Positions 1 to 7,438 are shown, counted from the stretch's first letter. The stretch is DNA of 7,438 nt from Clostridia bacterium (GCA_017466005.1 JAFTUZ010000034.1:1-7438); one strand, 5' to 3'. Made by a program: numbers and translations. The notes: generated from the sequence alone by a model not told the origin.

Positions 1-243
1 CGAGAGGACCAGGGTGAACGTACCTATGGTGTACCTGTTGTCGCGCCAGCGGCATTGCAGGGTAGCGATGTACGGAAAGGATAAACGCTGAAAGCATCTA
101 AGCGTGAAACCTGCCTCAAGATAAGATATCCCACAGGGTTAACCTGGTAAGACCCCTTAAAGATTATGAGGTTGATAGGTTGGAGGTGTAAGTACAGTAA
201 TGTATTCAGCTGACCAATACTAATAGGTCGAGGGCTTGTTCAA
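1..243 (+). rRNA. 23S ribosomal RNA, 3' end (partial)
   Basis: This is the last part of the large-subunit rRNA, and its 5' part lies outside the window. It carries the conserved 3'-terminal sequence of bacterial 23S: the stretch around 60-100 (GGAAAGGATAAACGCTGAAAG) and the terminal block CTGACCAATACTAATAGGTCGAGGGCTTG (about 210-238), which is close to clostridial 23S genes. No protein gene is plausible here. The exact mature 3' end is not visible from sequence alone. I place it near 240-243, just before a hairpin-forming spacer. Confidence 0.96.
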
Positions 244-245
244 TT

Positions 246-279
246 GAAGTTGCAATGAAATGCAATAGTTGCAGACTTC
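246..279 (+). other. Hairpin in the 23S-5S spacer, possible processing stem
   Basis: GAAGT (246-250) pairs with ACTTC (275-279), and TGCAA (251-255) pairs with TTGCA (269-273). The stem is ten base pairs with one bulged G. It lies immediately after the 23S end and has no T tract, so it is not a terminator. A role in rRNA processing is a guess from its position. Confidence 0.4.
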
Positions 280-313
280 GCGTTGAAAAGCAAAAAAAGG
301 TTTGTAAAAAGTA

Positions 314-342
314 TTGACAAAGATTAAACTTTATGATATATT
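314..342 (+). promoter_or_regulatory. Internal promoter in the 23S-5S spacer
   Basis: A perfect -35 box TTGACA (314-319) is separated by 17 bases from the -10 box TATATT (337-342). Transcription would start near 349, about 34 bases upstream of the 5S rRNA. This is the best consensus promoter in the window. It would let 5S be transcribed apart from the upstream rRNA genes. Confidence 0.6.
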
Positions 343-382
343 TGTTATGCAGTTGTGAGTGTGTTACGCACACTGTACCATT

Positions 383-498
383 TCTGGTGGCTATGGCGAA
401 GGGGTCCCACCTGTTCTCATTCCGAACACAGAAGTTAAGCCCTTCAGCGCCGAAGATACTTGCCGAGCAGTTGGCTGGGAAAATAGGTCGTCGCCAGA
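383..498 (+). rRNA. 5S ribosomal RNA
   Basis: This is a 5S rRNA of about 116 bases. The conserved core CCGAACACAGAAGTTAAGC lies near 421-439, followed by the CTTCAGCGCCGA block. The terminal helix is visible: TCTGG (383-387) pairs with CCAGA (494-498). It follows the 23S end as in a normal rrn operon, and terminators follow it directly. The ends may be off by one or two bases. A small hairpin (AGTGTG 358-363 with CACACT 369-374) sits just upstream and could be part of the precursor. Confidence 0.95.
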
Positions 499-505
499 TT
501 CTATT

Positions 506-539
506 AGCAAGCACATCTTACGATATGCTTGCTTTTTTT
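506..539 (+). terminator. Rho-independent terminator after 5S rRNA (first of two)
   Basis: AGCAAGCA (506-513) pairs with TGCTTGCT (526-533). The loop can form three more pairs (ATC 515-517 with GAT 522-524) after one mismatch. A run of T residues (532-539) follows. It ends the rRNA operon. Confidence 0.88.
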
Positions 540-549
540 ATTTTTAAAT

Positions 550-569
550 CACCTAGTAGGTGTTTTTTT
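550..569 (+). terminator. Second, back-up terminator of the rRNA operon
   Basis: CACCT (550-554) and AGGTG (558-562) form a short hairpin with loop AGT, followed by seven T residues (563-569). It stands directly behind the first terminator. Tandem terminators are common at the ends of highly transcribed rRNA operons. Confidence 0.7.
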
Positions 570-600
570 ATTATTATTTATTTTAAATCAATATTAAATA

Positions 601-629
601 TTGTAAACTTTTATGATATATGATATAAT
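601..629 (+). promoter_or_regulatory. Promoter of the 256-aa orphan gene
   Basis: The -35 box TTGTAA (601-606), a 17-base spacer and a perfect -10 box TATAAT (624-629) preceded by TGA (extended -10) form a strong sigma-70 type promoter. The expected start near 636 leaves a leader of only about 20 bases, with the ribosome binding site AAGGTG (645-650). Confidence 0.7.
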
Positions 630-655
630 AATGCCAATAAATATAAGGTGATTAT

Positions 656-1426
656 ATGAAAAATTCTATTATAGATGATTTTATAAATTATAACAATAAA
701 ACTTCTTTTGCATTTAATAAAAATAATGTTGATTTTTTTAATAATGTTTCTTTAAAAACTTTTGATAAATTTATAGAATTGAATAGTTTTAGCAAACTTT
801 TGGAATATAAATATTTAAGAAATAATTTAGTAGATTTTGATTTAATAAATTTTAATAAAAAAAATATGAATGGAACTATTACATTTAGTAACGGAAATGA
901 ATGGTTTTTTAAAAGCACCGAATTAGATAATAGTTATATTTTTGCAATTAGACCAATGTTAAATAAAGATATTAATGTTGTTTTTTGTGAAGAATTAAGT
1001 TTGAAATATATTATTTATTTAAATGAAAATGGTAAAACAAAAACAATAAAGGAAACACCTATTTTAAATATAACTGGAATTGATAATGGCAAAAACAAGC
1101 GAATAATTCATATGTATGATAATGAAGATTTACCTGCAAAGTTTTTTATTGATGTTGATGAAGATATGAATGTATTTAAAACAAAAATAATTGCTAATTG
1201 TATAAAAGATGATTCGGTTTATTATAAAAAACCTGGTGTTTTTTGGGTATCAAATACCATAATTGAAGATGGAGAAATGTTAAATAAAGGCGATATTTTT
1301 AATTTAGATAAGCAGTTTTTTAAGCAAATTAAGGGTAAATTTGATAACGAAATATTGGAAAAATTAGATTTTAATAGTGGAATAGAGTTGGTAGAAAAGT
1401 TTACATCTAATGAAAAACAAATGTAA
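656..1426 (+). CDS. Hypothetical protein, 256 aa, no recognised family
   Basis: I do not recognise this protein. The ATG at 656 sits five bases after AAGGTG and behind its own strong promoter. The frame ends in TAA just before a terminator, so it is a complete single-gene unit. The product looks soluble, with no signal peptide or membrane segment. It is rich in Asn, Lys, Asp, Ile and Phe. The N-terminal 90 residues look helical and charged. Residues from about 70 on (NGTITFSNGNEWFFKSTE and later) look like beta strands with turns. The DNA is visibly more AT-rich than tyrS or eno, with almost every third position A or T. That suits a lineage-specific or horizontally acquired gene inserted next to an rRNA operon. 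The coding call is good, because the frame is long and has proper signals in very AT-rich DNA. The function is unknown. Confidence 0.85.
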   Translation: MKNSIIDDFINYNNKTSFAFNKNNVDFFNNVSLKTFDKFIELNSFSKLLEYKYLRNNLVDFDLINFNKKNMNGTITFSNGNEWFFKSTELDNSYIFAIRPMLNKDINVVFCEELSLKYIIYLNENGKTKTIKETPILNITGIDNGKNKRIIHMYDNEDLPAKFFIDVDEDMNVFKTKIIANCIKDDSVYYKKPGVFWVSNTIIEDGEMLNKGDIFNLDKQFFKQIKGKFDNEILEKLDFNSGIELVEKFTSNEKQM

Positions 1427-1442
1427 AATCTAGTTATAAAAT

Positions 1443-1474
1443 AAAAAAATCACGAATAGTTTCGTGATTTTTTT
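1443..1474. terminator. Bidirectional terminator between two convergent genes
   Basis: A perfect 14-base-pair stem (1443-1456 with 1461-1474) with loop TAGT has an A run on its left side and a T run on its right. It therefore works as a rho-independent terminator on either strand. It lies between the stop codons of the convergent genes 656-1426 and 1486-1911. Confidence 0.9.
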
Positions 1475-1485
1475 ATTTATAACAA

Positions 1486-1911
1486 TTACATTTGTTCGGT
1501 ATTTTCGTTCAATTCTTGTCTTTCGTCATATTTACCAAGTCCTCTTGATATAACATAATGAAGTATGCTTCGATTTAAATTTTCTTTTTCATAGATTTTT
1601 TTATAAACCGAACATGCTTCATGACCTTTTCTAGCAATTTGCTCAATTTGCCATTTTGATGCATTATCTGTAAATTCACTTGCAAAATTATTATATCTTA
1701 CTTGGCGTTTTTCCTTTATTAAAGGGTAGTCTGTCATAGATTCACCTTCTGGCAAATTCCATTTTACAATAGCTACCATACATTGTTGTTTTTTATCTTC
1801 AAAAATTTCAGTAATTTGCTCGTCGTCATTTAACCAAATATTAAGCTCTTCTTTTGTAATATCTTTTACTAAAGATAGGTTATCATATTTTATATTTTTT
1901 GTTTCAGACAT
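1486..1911 (-). CDS. Hypothetical protein, 141 aa, no recognised family
   Basis: I do not recognise this family. The ATG at 1911 has a strong ribosome binding site, AGGAG (1919-1923), seven bases upstream, and a promoter behind it. The TAA stop is followed by the shared bidirectional terminator. The product is small, charged and apparently cytoplasmic, without signal peptide or membrane segments. The order of features is an acidic N-terminus, a stretch EELNIWLNDDEQITEIFEDK (about 21-40), a central VAIVKWNLPEGESMTDYP (about 47-64), and a helical, charged second half with KWQIEQIARKGHEACSVYKK. It is transcribed in the same direction as eno but separated from it by the eno terminator, so the two are not an operon. 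It is probably a real gene, given the signals and the balanced composition. Confidence 0.82.
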   Translation of the reverse strand: MSETKNIKYDNLSLVKDITKEELNIWLNDDEQITEIFEDKKQQCMVAIVKWNLPEGESMTDYPLIKEKRQVRYNNFASEFTDNASKWQIEQIARKGHEACSVYKKIYEKENLNRSILHYVISRGLGKYDERQELNENTEQM

Positions 1912-1936
1912 ATAAATTCTCCTTTTAGGGACTTTT

Positions 1937-1965
1937 ATTATAACATAATATTATTTCCTATGCAA
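1937..1965 (-). promoter_or_regulatory. Promoter of the 141-aa gene
   Basis: On the minus strand, TTGCAT (1965-1960) is followed after 17 bases by a perfect TATAAT (1942-1937). The expected start near 1930 gives a leader of about 20 bases. The same TTGCAT -35 box with a 17-base spacer occurs before tyrS. Confidence 0.6.
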
Positions 1966-2015
1966 TATGTTTTTTAAAAAATATAAATTTTTACAAATTT
2001 TTTATTATTTGATAA

Positions 2016-2041
2016 AAAAGTAGGATTCAAATCCTACTTTT
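2016..2041 (-). terminator. Rho-independent terminator of eno
   Basis: The stem 2016-2027 pairs with 2030-2041 (core GTAGGATT with AATCCTAC), closed by a tight TCAA turn. On the minus strand it is followed by a T run (complement of the A run 2014-2019). It begins six bases after the eno stop codon. Confidence 0.85.
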
Positions 2042-2046
2042 ATTTA

Positions 2047-3345
<1,299 letters not shown>

Positions 3346-3366
3346 AAGTTCCTCCTAGATATAGAA

Positions 3367-3395
3367 AGTATAACATAATTAGTAGAAAATATGAA
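3367..3395 (-). promoter_or_regulatory. Promoter of eno
   Basis: On the minus strand, a weak -35 TTCATA (3395-3390), a 17-base spacer and -10 TATACT (3372-3367) with a preceding TGT (extended -10) lie directly upstream of the eno ribosome binding site. An extended -10 often compensates for a weak -35. Confidence 0.5.
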
Positions 3396-3496
3396 TCAAA
3401 TTAATATTAATTTAAATTTTTAATTGTTAAAATTTGTTATTGCATATGTATTATTTTTTTAATTTTATAATAAAAAAATATTAATTTTTCAAACAA

Positions 3497-3535
3497 AAAA
3501 ACATACATCTAACTATCTGTTAGATGTATGTTTTT
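3497..3535. repeat. Left inverted-repeat site: perfect 17-bp palindrome with TATCT core
   Basis: The stem 3497-3513 pairs perfectly with 3519-3535. The core TATCT (3514-3518) is not symmetric. An A run on the left and a T run on the right also make it look like a bidirectional terminator. That would be an odd thing to find upstream of both flanking genes. The 31 bases 3501-3531 match the reverse complement of 3649-3679 at 28 positions, but match its direct orientation at only 23. Confidence 0.85.
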
Positions 3536-3538
3536 ATA

Positions 3539-3566
3539 TTGTAATACTTACATTTTAACATATAAA
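3539..3566 (+). promoter_or_regulatory. Candidate promoter of the lipoprotein gene, between the two inverted sites
   Basis: TTGTAA (3539-3544), a 16-base spacer and TATAAA (3561-3566) face the lipoprotein gene. The expected start is near 3574, giving a leader of about 125 bases that contains the right palindrome. The -35 box is the same as that of the gene at 656. Chance matches are common in DNA this AT-rich. Confidence 0.42.
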
Positions 3567-3580
3567 AATAGTTTTTCCAA
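3552..3580 (-). promoter_or_regulatory. Candidate opposing promoter between the inverted sites
   Basis: On the minus strand, TTGGAA (3580-3575), a 17-base spacer and TAAAAT (3557-3552) with a preceding TGT form a plausible extended -10 promoter. It points away from the lipoprotein gene and into the left palindrome, which has a T run in this direction and should stop it before eno. If the segment were inverted, this promoter would face the lipoprotein gene. Confidence 0.3.
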
Positions 3581-3648
3581 ACAAAATCGCTATATTCATT
3601 TATTAATATACAAATTTTTTATTTTTCATTTTCATTTTATTACAAATT

Positions 3649-3679
3649 ACACACATCTAACAGATAGTTAAATGTGTGT
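3649..3679. repeat. Right inverted-repeat site: 13-bp palindrome with AGATA core
   Basis: The arms 3649-3661 and 3667-3679 pair with one C-A mismatch (3657 with 3671). The core AGATA (3662-3666) is the exact reverse complement of the left site's core, so the two sites face each other. The three differences from the left site are all in the arms. The site ends nine bases before the ribosome binding site of the lipoprotein gene and would be in its leader RNA. Confidence 0.82.
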
Positions 3680-3698
3680 TTTATAATAAGGAGGGAAA

Positions 3699-6368
3699 AT
3701 GTTTAATAAAAATAAAATCAAATTAGAAACAAGGGAGAATAAATTAGAAAAAATAAAGAAAAAGGGCTTAAGAAAAACCTTGTTTACAACGGTAATGAGT
3801 ATGGGAGTATTGCTTGGTTGTACCGGAATGCTAGTAGGTTGTGGCGAAGCGGGACCTAAAGGAGATACCGGAGCAACTGGGCCAGCTGGTCCACAAGGAA
3901 TTGCTGGTTCAAGTTTTTTAACAGATGAAGGTGTGCCAGCAAGTACATATGGAGCAAATGGTGATGTGTATTTAGATACAACAACATTTAATTTATATAA
4001 AAAAGTAGATGGTGTTTGGACAGAGTTGGGCAACATTAAAGGTGGCCAAGGAGAAACAGGTCCGCAAGGTTCAGAAGGTCCAACTGGTCCGCAAGGAGAG
4101 CAAGGAATACAAGGTGAAACCGGACCAGAAGGTCCACAAGGCCCACAGGGGGAAACTGGTGCTGATGGTGCAACATGGCTTACAGGAAACACTGTTACAG
4201 GTACTGGTAATGGAATAAATGCTACAGTTGATAATTCTAAAGTAGGTGACTTGTATTTTAACATTGAAACATGTGATATTTACATTTGTACGGCCGAAAA
4301 TACTTGGAACTGGTTGGTAAACATAAAAGGTGACAAAGGTGAGCAAGGTGTACAAGGCGAGGCAGGTAAAGATGGTGTTAGTATTTATGTAGGCTATGAT
4401 GGTTATGTTTGGAGTGGAACTGAAAGAACAGAGTTAAAATTGGCTGACCTTAATTTAGGTGAAGATGTTATTGAAAACACTGTTGGTATTGAAAATATGA
4501 GTTATTTTGCTGGTTCTTATATAGATACAAGTTCAGCACAAGTAGCTTTAATGGGGTATTTTAAAGAAAATGCTGGATTAACTGTTTATGGTAATTCGAT
4601 AGTAAAAAAATTAACAGTTTATTCAGAGAATGCAGGTGTTTTAAAAGTTGGCACTGCTAAAGTAACTGATGTAGTTAATGCAAGAAAAGATGGAACTGAT
4701 GGCTTAACACTTACAAATGAAAACAGTTTTAACTTGGTGGCAGGCAAAAACGTTATTGAAGTTAACTTAACTGTTGCAGATGACGAAACTATTGTTTTAG
4801 GTGGTAATGGTTCTACTGCATCGTTATACTATGCTTCTGGTATTGATTATGAAGATGAACAAGGTTTATTTACTGTTTTAGATAATCAAGCACATACTGG
4901 TGTGTATTCTGCTAACACAAATGGGGTTAAAGATAAATTATATATTCAAGTAGAAGCAGATTATGATTTATCTTCTACAAGTAAAGCCTTTACTGATATA
5001 GAAACATTTATGTCTGGCTTATCACAACAAACAACTATTGGAGCATCGCAAAATGCTACAACCAATTTATATCCATTATTTTATAACGAAAATGCAAGTT
5101 ATATTAATTCACAAATTATGGAGATAGATATACCTATAATTGAAGTAACTTCTTTAAGTGAAGACCAAACATTAACAATGTATGTAGCGGATAAATCTGT
5201 ACTTACAAGTACTGATGTTCAAACATTTATTGCTGGAGAAAATTGCAAAACTTATACATTAACTATACCTAGTTCTTTGTTTAGTGGTGCAAGTAATACA
5301 AAAATTGCAAGATTTGTAACTTTAGATGTTTCAGCCTTAAATATCACTGTGGGCGAAAACGATGTAATTGGTTTTGGTGCAACAACAGATACTTTGCCTA
5401 AATGGGGAATTTTATCACACAAACAAACAACTAATCCAGAATTTTACTTATCATATTCAACAAGCAATACAACAGTAACAGATGGTAAAGGTTCTTATAG
5501 TTTGTTATTTAACTTTTCTATAAAAAGAGGTGTGGAATCTACATATCAAGATAGAGTAGAAGATATTACAAGCCGTGAAGGTGATTATTTAATAGCAAAT
5601 GTGTTAAAGGGTAAAAATGTTTCTATATTAGGTGATAGTATAAGTACATACAAAGGTTATTCAAATGATGCAACAAATACTAACAATACAATAGGTGGTA
5701 ATGCAGTTTATGGAAACTACCAAACAACCGGAAGTTATGATATAGCAGTTGAAGACACATGGTGGATGCAAGCAATAAATAATAACGAAATGAATTTACT
5801 TGTAAATAACTCTTGGAGTGGTTCTTCTACTTTGGGTGAACTAACTTCTAATGAAGCTGGTTGTGGAACAAGAACAGAAAACTTGCACGATAATACTGGA
5901 GATAACCAAGGTACAAACCCTGATATTATTGCAGTTTATATGGGAACAAATGATTTAGGTAAAACAGTTGGTGATTATACTGCTGCTGATTTTTACGATA
6001 ATATATATGTAGACGCTGATACTGATGGTAATTATGATACTCCTACAACTTTTGCCCAAGCATATGCAATAATGCTTGACCGTATTACCAAAGCATACCC
6101 TGATGCAGATATTTTCTGTTTTACAATTTTGGCAAACAACTGGGTAAGTGCTACTACTAACGAAAATATAAATAATGCTATAAAAAGCATAGCAGCACAT
6201 TATGGTGCTACTGTTGTAGATATTTATGCAGACACTGGCATTACTAGTGAAAATGCTGGAGATTATATGCTTGATGCTGAAACTTCTCATATTCACCCAA
6301 ATGCTGCTGGTATGGATTTAATAACAGAATGTTTTGAAGAAGCATTAAAAGATAAATTTGTTAAATAA
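3699..6368 (+). CDS. Surface lipoprotein with collagen-like repeats and C-terminal SGNH/GDSL hydrolase
   Basis: This 889-aa protein is probably exported, lipid-anchored and displayed on the cell surface. AAGGAGGG lies just before the ATG. Domains in order are: a basic N-region and hydrophobic stretch (about 24-47) with two overlapping lipobox candidates, LLGC (Cys41) and LVGC (Cys48); collagen-like Gly-X-Y tracts at 52-70, 115-159 and 211-228; between them two copies of a short module (about 89-115 and 183-211) with the pattern [21 protein letters not shown] (225-238); beta-rich domains of unknown family (about 265-420 and 450-612); and an SGNH hydrolase (about 636-885). The hydrolase shows GDSIS with nucleophile Ser647, Gly708 (NNSWSGSS), GTND with Asn751, and HPNAAGM with His866. 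Residue 863, usually Asp in the DxxH motif, is Ser. Such domains are usually esterases or deacetylases acting on glycans or lipids. The substrate here is unknown. The gene stands alone, with a terminator behind it and paired inverted sites in its upstream region. Confidence 0.9.
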   Translation: MFNKNKIKLETRENKLEKIKKKGLRKTLFTTVMSMGVLLGCTGMLVGCGEAGPKGDTGATGPAGPQGIAGSSFLTDEGVPASTYGANGDVYLDTTTFNLYKKVDGVWTELGNIKGGQGETGPQGSEGPTGPQGEQGIQGETGPEGPQGPQGETGADGATWLTGNTVTGTGNGINATVDNSKVGDLYFNIETCDIYICTAENTWNWLVNIKGDKGEQGVQGEAGKDGVSIYVGYDGYVWSGTERTELKLADLNLGEDVIENTVGIENMSYFAGSYIDTSSAQVALMGYFKENAGLTVYGNSIVKKLTVYSENAGVLKVGTAKVTDVVNARKDGTDGLTLTNENSFNLVAGKNVIEVNLTVADDETIVLGGNGSTASLYYASGIDYEDEQGLFTVLDNQAHTGVYSANTNGVKDKLYIQVEADYDLSSTSKAFTDIETFMSGLSQQTTIGASQNATTNLYPLFYNENASYINSQIMEIDIPIIEVTSLSEDQTLTMYVADKSVLTSTDVQTFIAGENCKTYTLTIPSSLFSGASNTKIARFVTLDVSALNITVGENDVIGFGATTDTLPKWGILSHKQTTNPEFYLSYSTSNTTVTDGKGSYSLLFNFSIKRGVESTYQDRVEDITSREGDYLIANVLKGKNVSILGDSISTYKGYSNDATNTNNTIGGNAVYGNYQTTGSYDIAVEDTWWMQAINNNEMNLLVNNSWSGSSTLGELTSNEAGCGTRTENLHDNTGDNQGTNPDIIAVYMGTNDLGKTVGDYTAADFYDNIYVDADTDGNYDTPTTFAQAYAIMLDRITKAYPDADIFCFTILANNWVSATTNENINNAIKSIAAHYGATVVDIYADTGITSENAGDYMLDAETSHIHPNAAGMDLITECFEEALKDKFVK

Positions 6369-6374
6369 TTAATT

Positions 6375-6404
6375 AAAAAAGCCATAATTTATATGGCTTT
6401 TTTT
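6375..6404 (+). terminator. Rho-independent terminator of the lipoprotein gene
   Basis: AAAAAAGCCATA (6375-6386) pairs with TATGGCTTTTTT (6392-6403) around loop ATTTA, followed by more T residues. It starts within ten bases of the stop codon. The flanking A run makes weak function on the other strand possible as well. Confidence 0.88.
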
Positions 6405-6431
6405 GTTGTTTTCAATTTTTTTATGTTTTAT

Positions 6432-6460
6432 TTGCATTTTTTTGTTTGTTGTGCTACAAT
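6432..6460 (+). promoter_or_regulatory. Promoter of tyrS
   Basis: TTGCAT (6432-6437), a 17-base spacer and TACAAT (6455-6460) preceded by TGC (extended -10) give a good promoter. The expected start near 6467 leaves a leader of only about 20 bases with AAGGAG at 6477-6482. That is too short for a T-box riboswitch, which controls tyrS in many Firmicutes. Confidence 0.62.
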
Positions 6461-6488
6461 ACTCTATATATAATTTAAGGAGATAAAA

Positions 6489-7438
6489 ATGGCTAAAAAC
6501 ATTTTAGAAGAATTAAAAGAACGTGGATTAGTTAAGCAAACTATTTACGAAGAAGAATTAAGTGAATTATTATCAAATAATAAAGTCGTGTGCTATTGTG
6601 GGTTTGACCCTACTGCCGAAAGTTTGCACATAGGAAACCTTGTGGCTTTACTTACTTTACGCCGTATGCAAATGGCTGGTCATACACCTATTGCACTTGT
6701 TGGTGGCGCTACCGGCAGAATAGGGGACCCTTCGTTTAGAAATGATATGCGTCCTATGATGACAGAAGAGCAAAGACTTAATAACGTGGCAAAAATTAAA
6801 GCACAAATAGAAAGTTTTTTTGACCCTAATGCAGAAAATAAATTAATAGTTGTAAATAATGATGACTGGATTGGTCAACTTAAATATGTAGATTTTTTAA
6901 ATGATGTGGGTATTCATTTTTCAGTTAACCGTATGCTTTCTCATGAGTGTTTTAAATCTAGAATGGAAACTGGGTTAAGCTTTTTAGAATTTAACTATAT
7001 GCCAATGCAAGGGTACGATTTTTTACATTTATTTAGAAACTACAACTGTGTTTACGAGTTGGGCGGAGATGACCAATGGGCAAACATTATTGCCGGTGTA
7101 GATTTAATTAGAAGAAAAGAAAGTAAACCTGCATTTGCTTCTACTATTCCTTTACTTACAAAAGCAGATGGTACAAAAATGGGTAAAAGTGCTGGTGGTG
7201 CTGTTTGGCTTGATGGAAACAAATTTTCTGACTACGATTTTTACCAATACATTAGAAATATAGAAGATTCTAAAGTAGAAGAAATATTTAAAATGTTAAC
7301 ATTTTTACCACTTGACGAAATTAAAGAAATTTGTAATGTTAAGGGCAAAGAAATTAACCAAGCAAAAGAACGTCTTGCTTACGAAGTTACAAAAATTGTT
7401 CGTGGGGAAGAAAATGCTAAAAAAGCAATGGAACAAGC
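6489..7438 (+). CDS. tyrS: Tyrosyl-tRNA synthetase (3' end outside the window)
   Basis: This class I aminoacyl-tRNA synthetase joins tyrosine to tRNA-Tyr in the cytoplasm. The ATG at 6489 has AAGGAG six bases upstream. The frame is open to the window end, giving 316 codons of a family that is usually about 400-420 residues. Visible motifs are YCGFDPTAESLHIGN (36-50, the HIGH signature with Asn in the last place), ATGRIGDPS (74-82), NYMPMQGYDFLHLF (169-182, tyrosine and tRNA-side pocket), GGDDQWANI (192-200) and GTKMGKS (228-234, the KMSKS loop), then GGAVWLDGNKFSDYDFYQY. These separate it from TrpRS. The missing C-terminal part would hold the rest of the anticodon-binding region and the S4-like domain. 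It has its own promoter and is separated from the lipoprotein gene by a terminator. Confidence 0.96.
   Translation, partial: MAKNILEELKERGLVKQTIYEEELSELLSNNKVVCYCGFDPTAESLHIGNLVALLTLRRMQMAGHTPIALVGGATGRIGDPSFRNDMRPMMTEEQRLNNVAKIKAQIESFFDPNAENKLIVVNNDDWIGQLKYVDFLNDVGIHFSVNRMLSHECFKSRMETGLSFLEFNYMPMQGYDFLHLFRNYNCVYELGGDDQWANIIAGVDLIRRKESKPAFASTIPLLTKADGTKMGKSAGGAVWLDGNKFSDYDFYQYIRNIEDSKVEEIFKMLTFLPLDEIKEICNVKGKEINQAKERLAYEVTKIVRGEENAKKAMEQ

Larger units (their letters stand above)
3346..3698. other. 353-base intergenic region between divergent eno and the surface lipoprotein
   Basis: I see no gene here. The left end holds the eno promoter and ribosome binding site. The middle (about 3400-3495) is almost pure A and T; it holds a TATAAT at 3466-3471 without a well-spaced -35. 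From 3497 to 3681 there are two related palindromes in opposite orientation with promoter-like sequence between them. The right end holds the lipoprotein ribosome binding site AAGGAGGG (3688-3695). Confidence 0.7.

Noticed and set aside
206..623. Open frames across the 23S end, spacer and 5S on both strands
   Set aside because: They overlap rRNA genes and their terminators, lack ribosome binding sites and have no recognisable protein features.
3497..3681. A miniature transposable element (MITE) made of the two inverted sites
   Set aside because: I find no target-site duplication outside the repeats. Both ends are themselves palindromes with an asymmetric core, which fits recombinase or hairpin sites better than transposon ends. 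It is not fully excluded.
4060..4160. Tandem DNA repeat able to vary in length in the Gly-X-Y tract
   Set aside because: The triplets repeat at protein level, but the codons differ enough that I see no clean DNA repeat unit likely to slip.
3668..4355. Proline-rich open frames on the minus strand over the collagen tracts, and a short plus-strand frame within them
   Set aside because: They are mirror or shifted readings of the Gly-X-Y codons. Repetitive GGN-CCN DNA is naturally free of stops on the other strand.
5955..6296. Minus-strand frame inside the SGNH domain
   Set aside because: It lies wholly within a well-supported coding region and has no start signals or family features.
6405..6488. 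T-box riboswitch before tyrS
   Set aside because: Only about 84 bases separate the upstream terminator from the start codon, and a good promoter takes up part of them. There is no room for a T-box stem and antiterminator.
6627..6638. HIGN in place of HIGH in TyrRS as a sign of a broken enzyme
   Set aside because: The fourth residue of this signature varies between class I synthetases, and every other motif is intact, so I treat it as a natural variant.

Overview
The window looks like chromosomal DNA from a low-GC Gram-positive (Firmicutes) bacterium, most likely an uncultured-type clostridial or gut lineage. The grounds are the clostridial-style 23S and 5S rRNA sequences, strong AGGAGG ribosome binding sites, Firmicutes-type promoters and rho-independent terminators, very AT-rich intergenic DNA, and a lipoprotein signal. 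All visible Trp codons are TGG and the genes end in TAA, so the standard bacterial code applies. Nothing in the window fixes the species.

Layout, left to right. Positions 1-243 are the 3' end of a 23S rRNA. A spacer of about 140 bases follows, with its own consensus sigma-70 type promoter, and then a 5S rRNA (about 383-498) closed by two tandem terminators. Next comes an extremely AT-rich orphan gene on the plus strand (656-1426, 256 aa). It shares a bidirectional terminator with a convergent orphan gene on the minus strand (1486-1911, 141 aa). Upstream of that gene, also on the minus strand, lies enolase (2047-3345). Its 432-codon reading frame is interrupted by one in-frame TAA, just before the catalytic lysine.

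A 353-base intergenic region separates enolase from a divergent 889-aa surface lipoprotein (3699-6368). This protein has collagen-like Gly-X-Y tracts, a twice-used small module, beta-rich middle domains and a C-terminal SGNH/GDSL hydrolase. The intergenic region holds two palindromic 31-base sites in opposite orientation. Each has 13-base arms around a 5-base asymmetric core, and the segment between them carries promoter-like sequences. This is the geometry of an invertible (phase-variable) switch, but here it is an inference. A terminator follows the lipoprotein gene, and then tyrS (tyrosyl-tRNA synthetase) begins at 6489 and runs off the window end.

Most genes have their own promoter and terminator, so the window reads as a series of single-gene units, not one operon. 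Housekeeping genes (rRNA, eno, tyrS) are interleaved with accessory ones (the two orphans and the surface hydrolase). The points most worth checking are the interrupted enolase and the paired inverted sites upstream of the surface protein.
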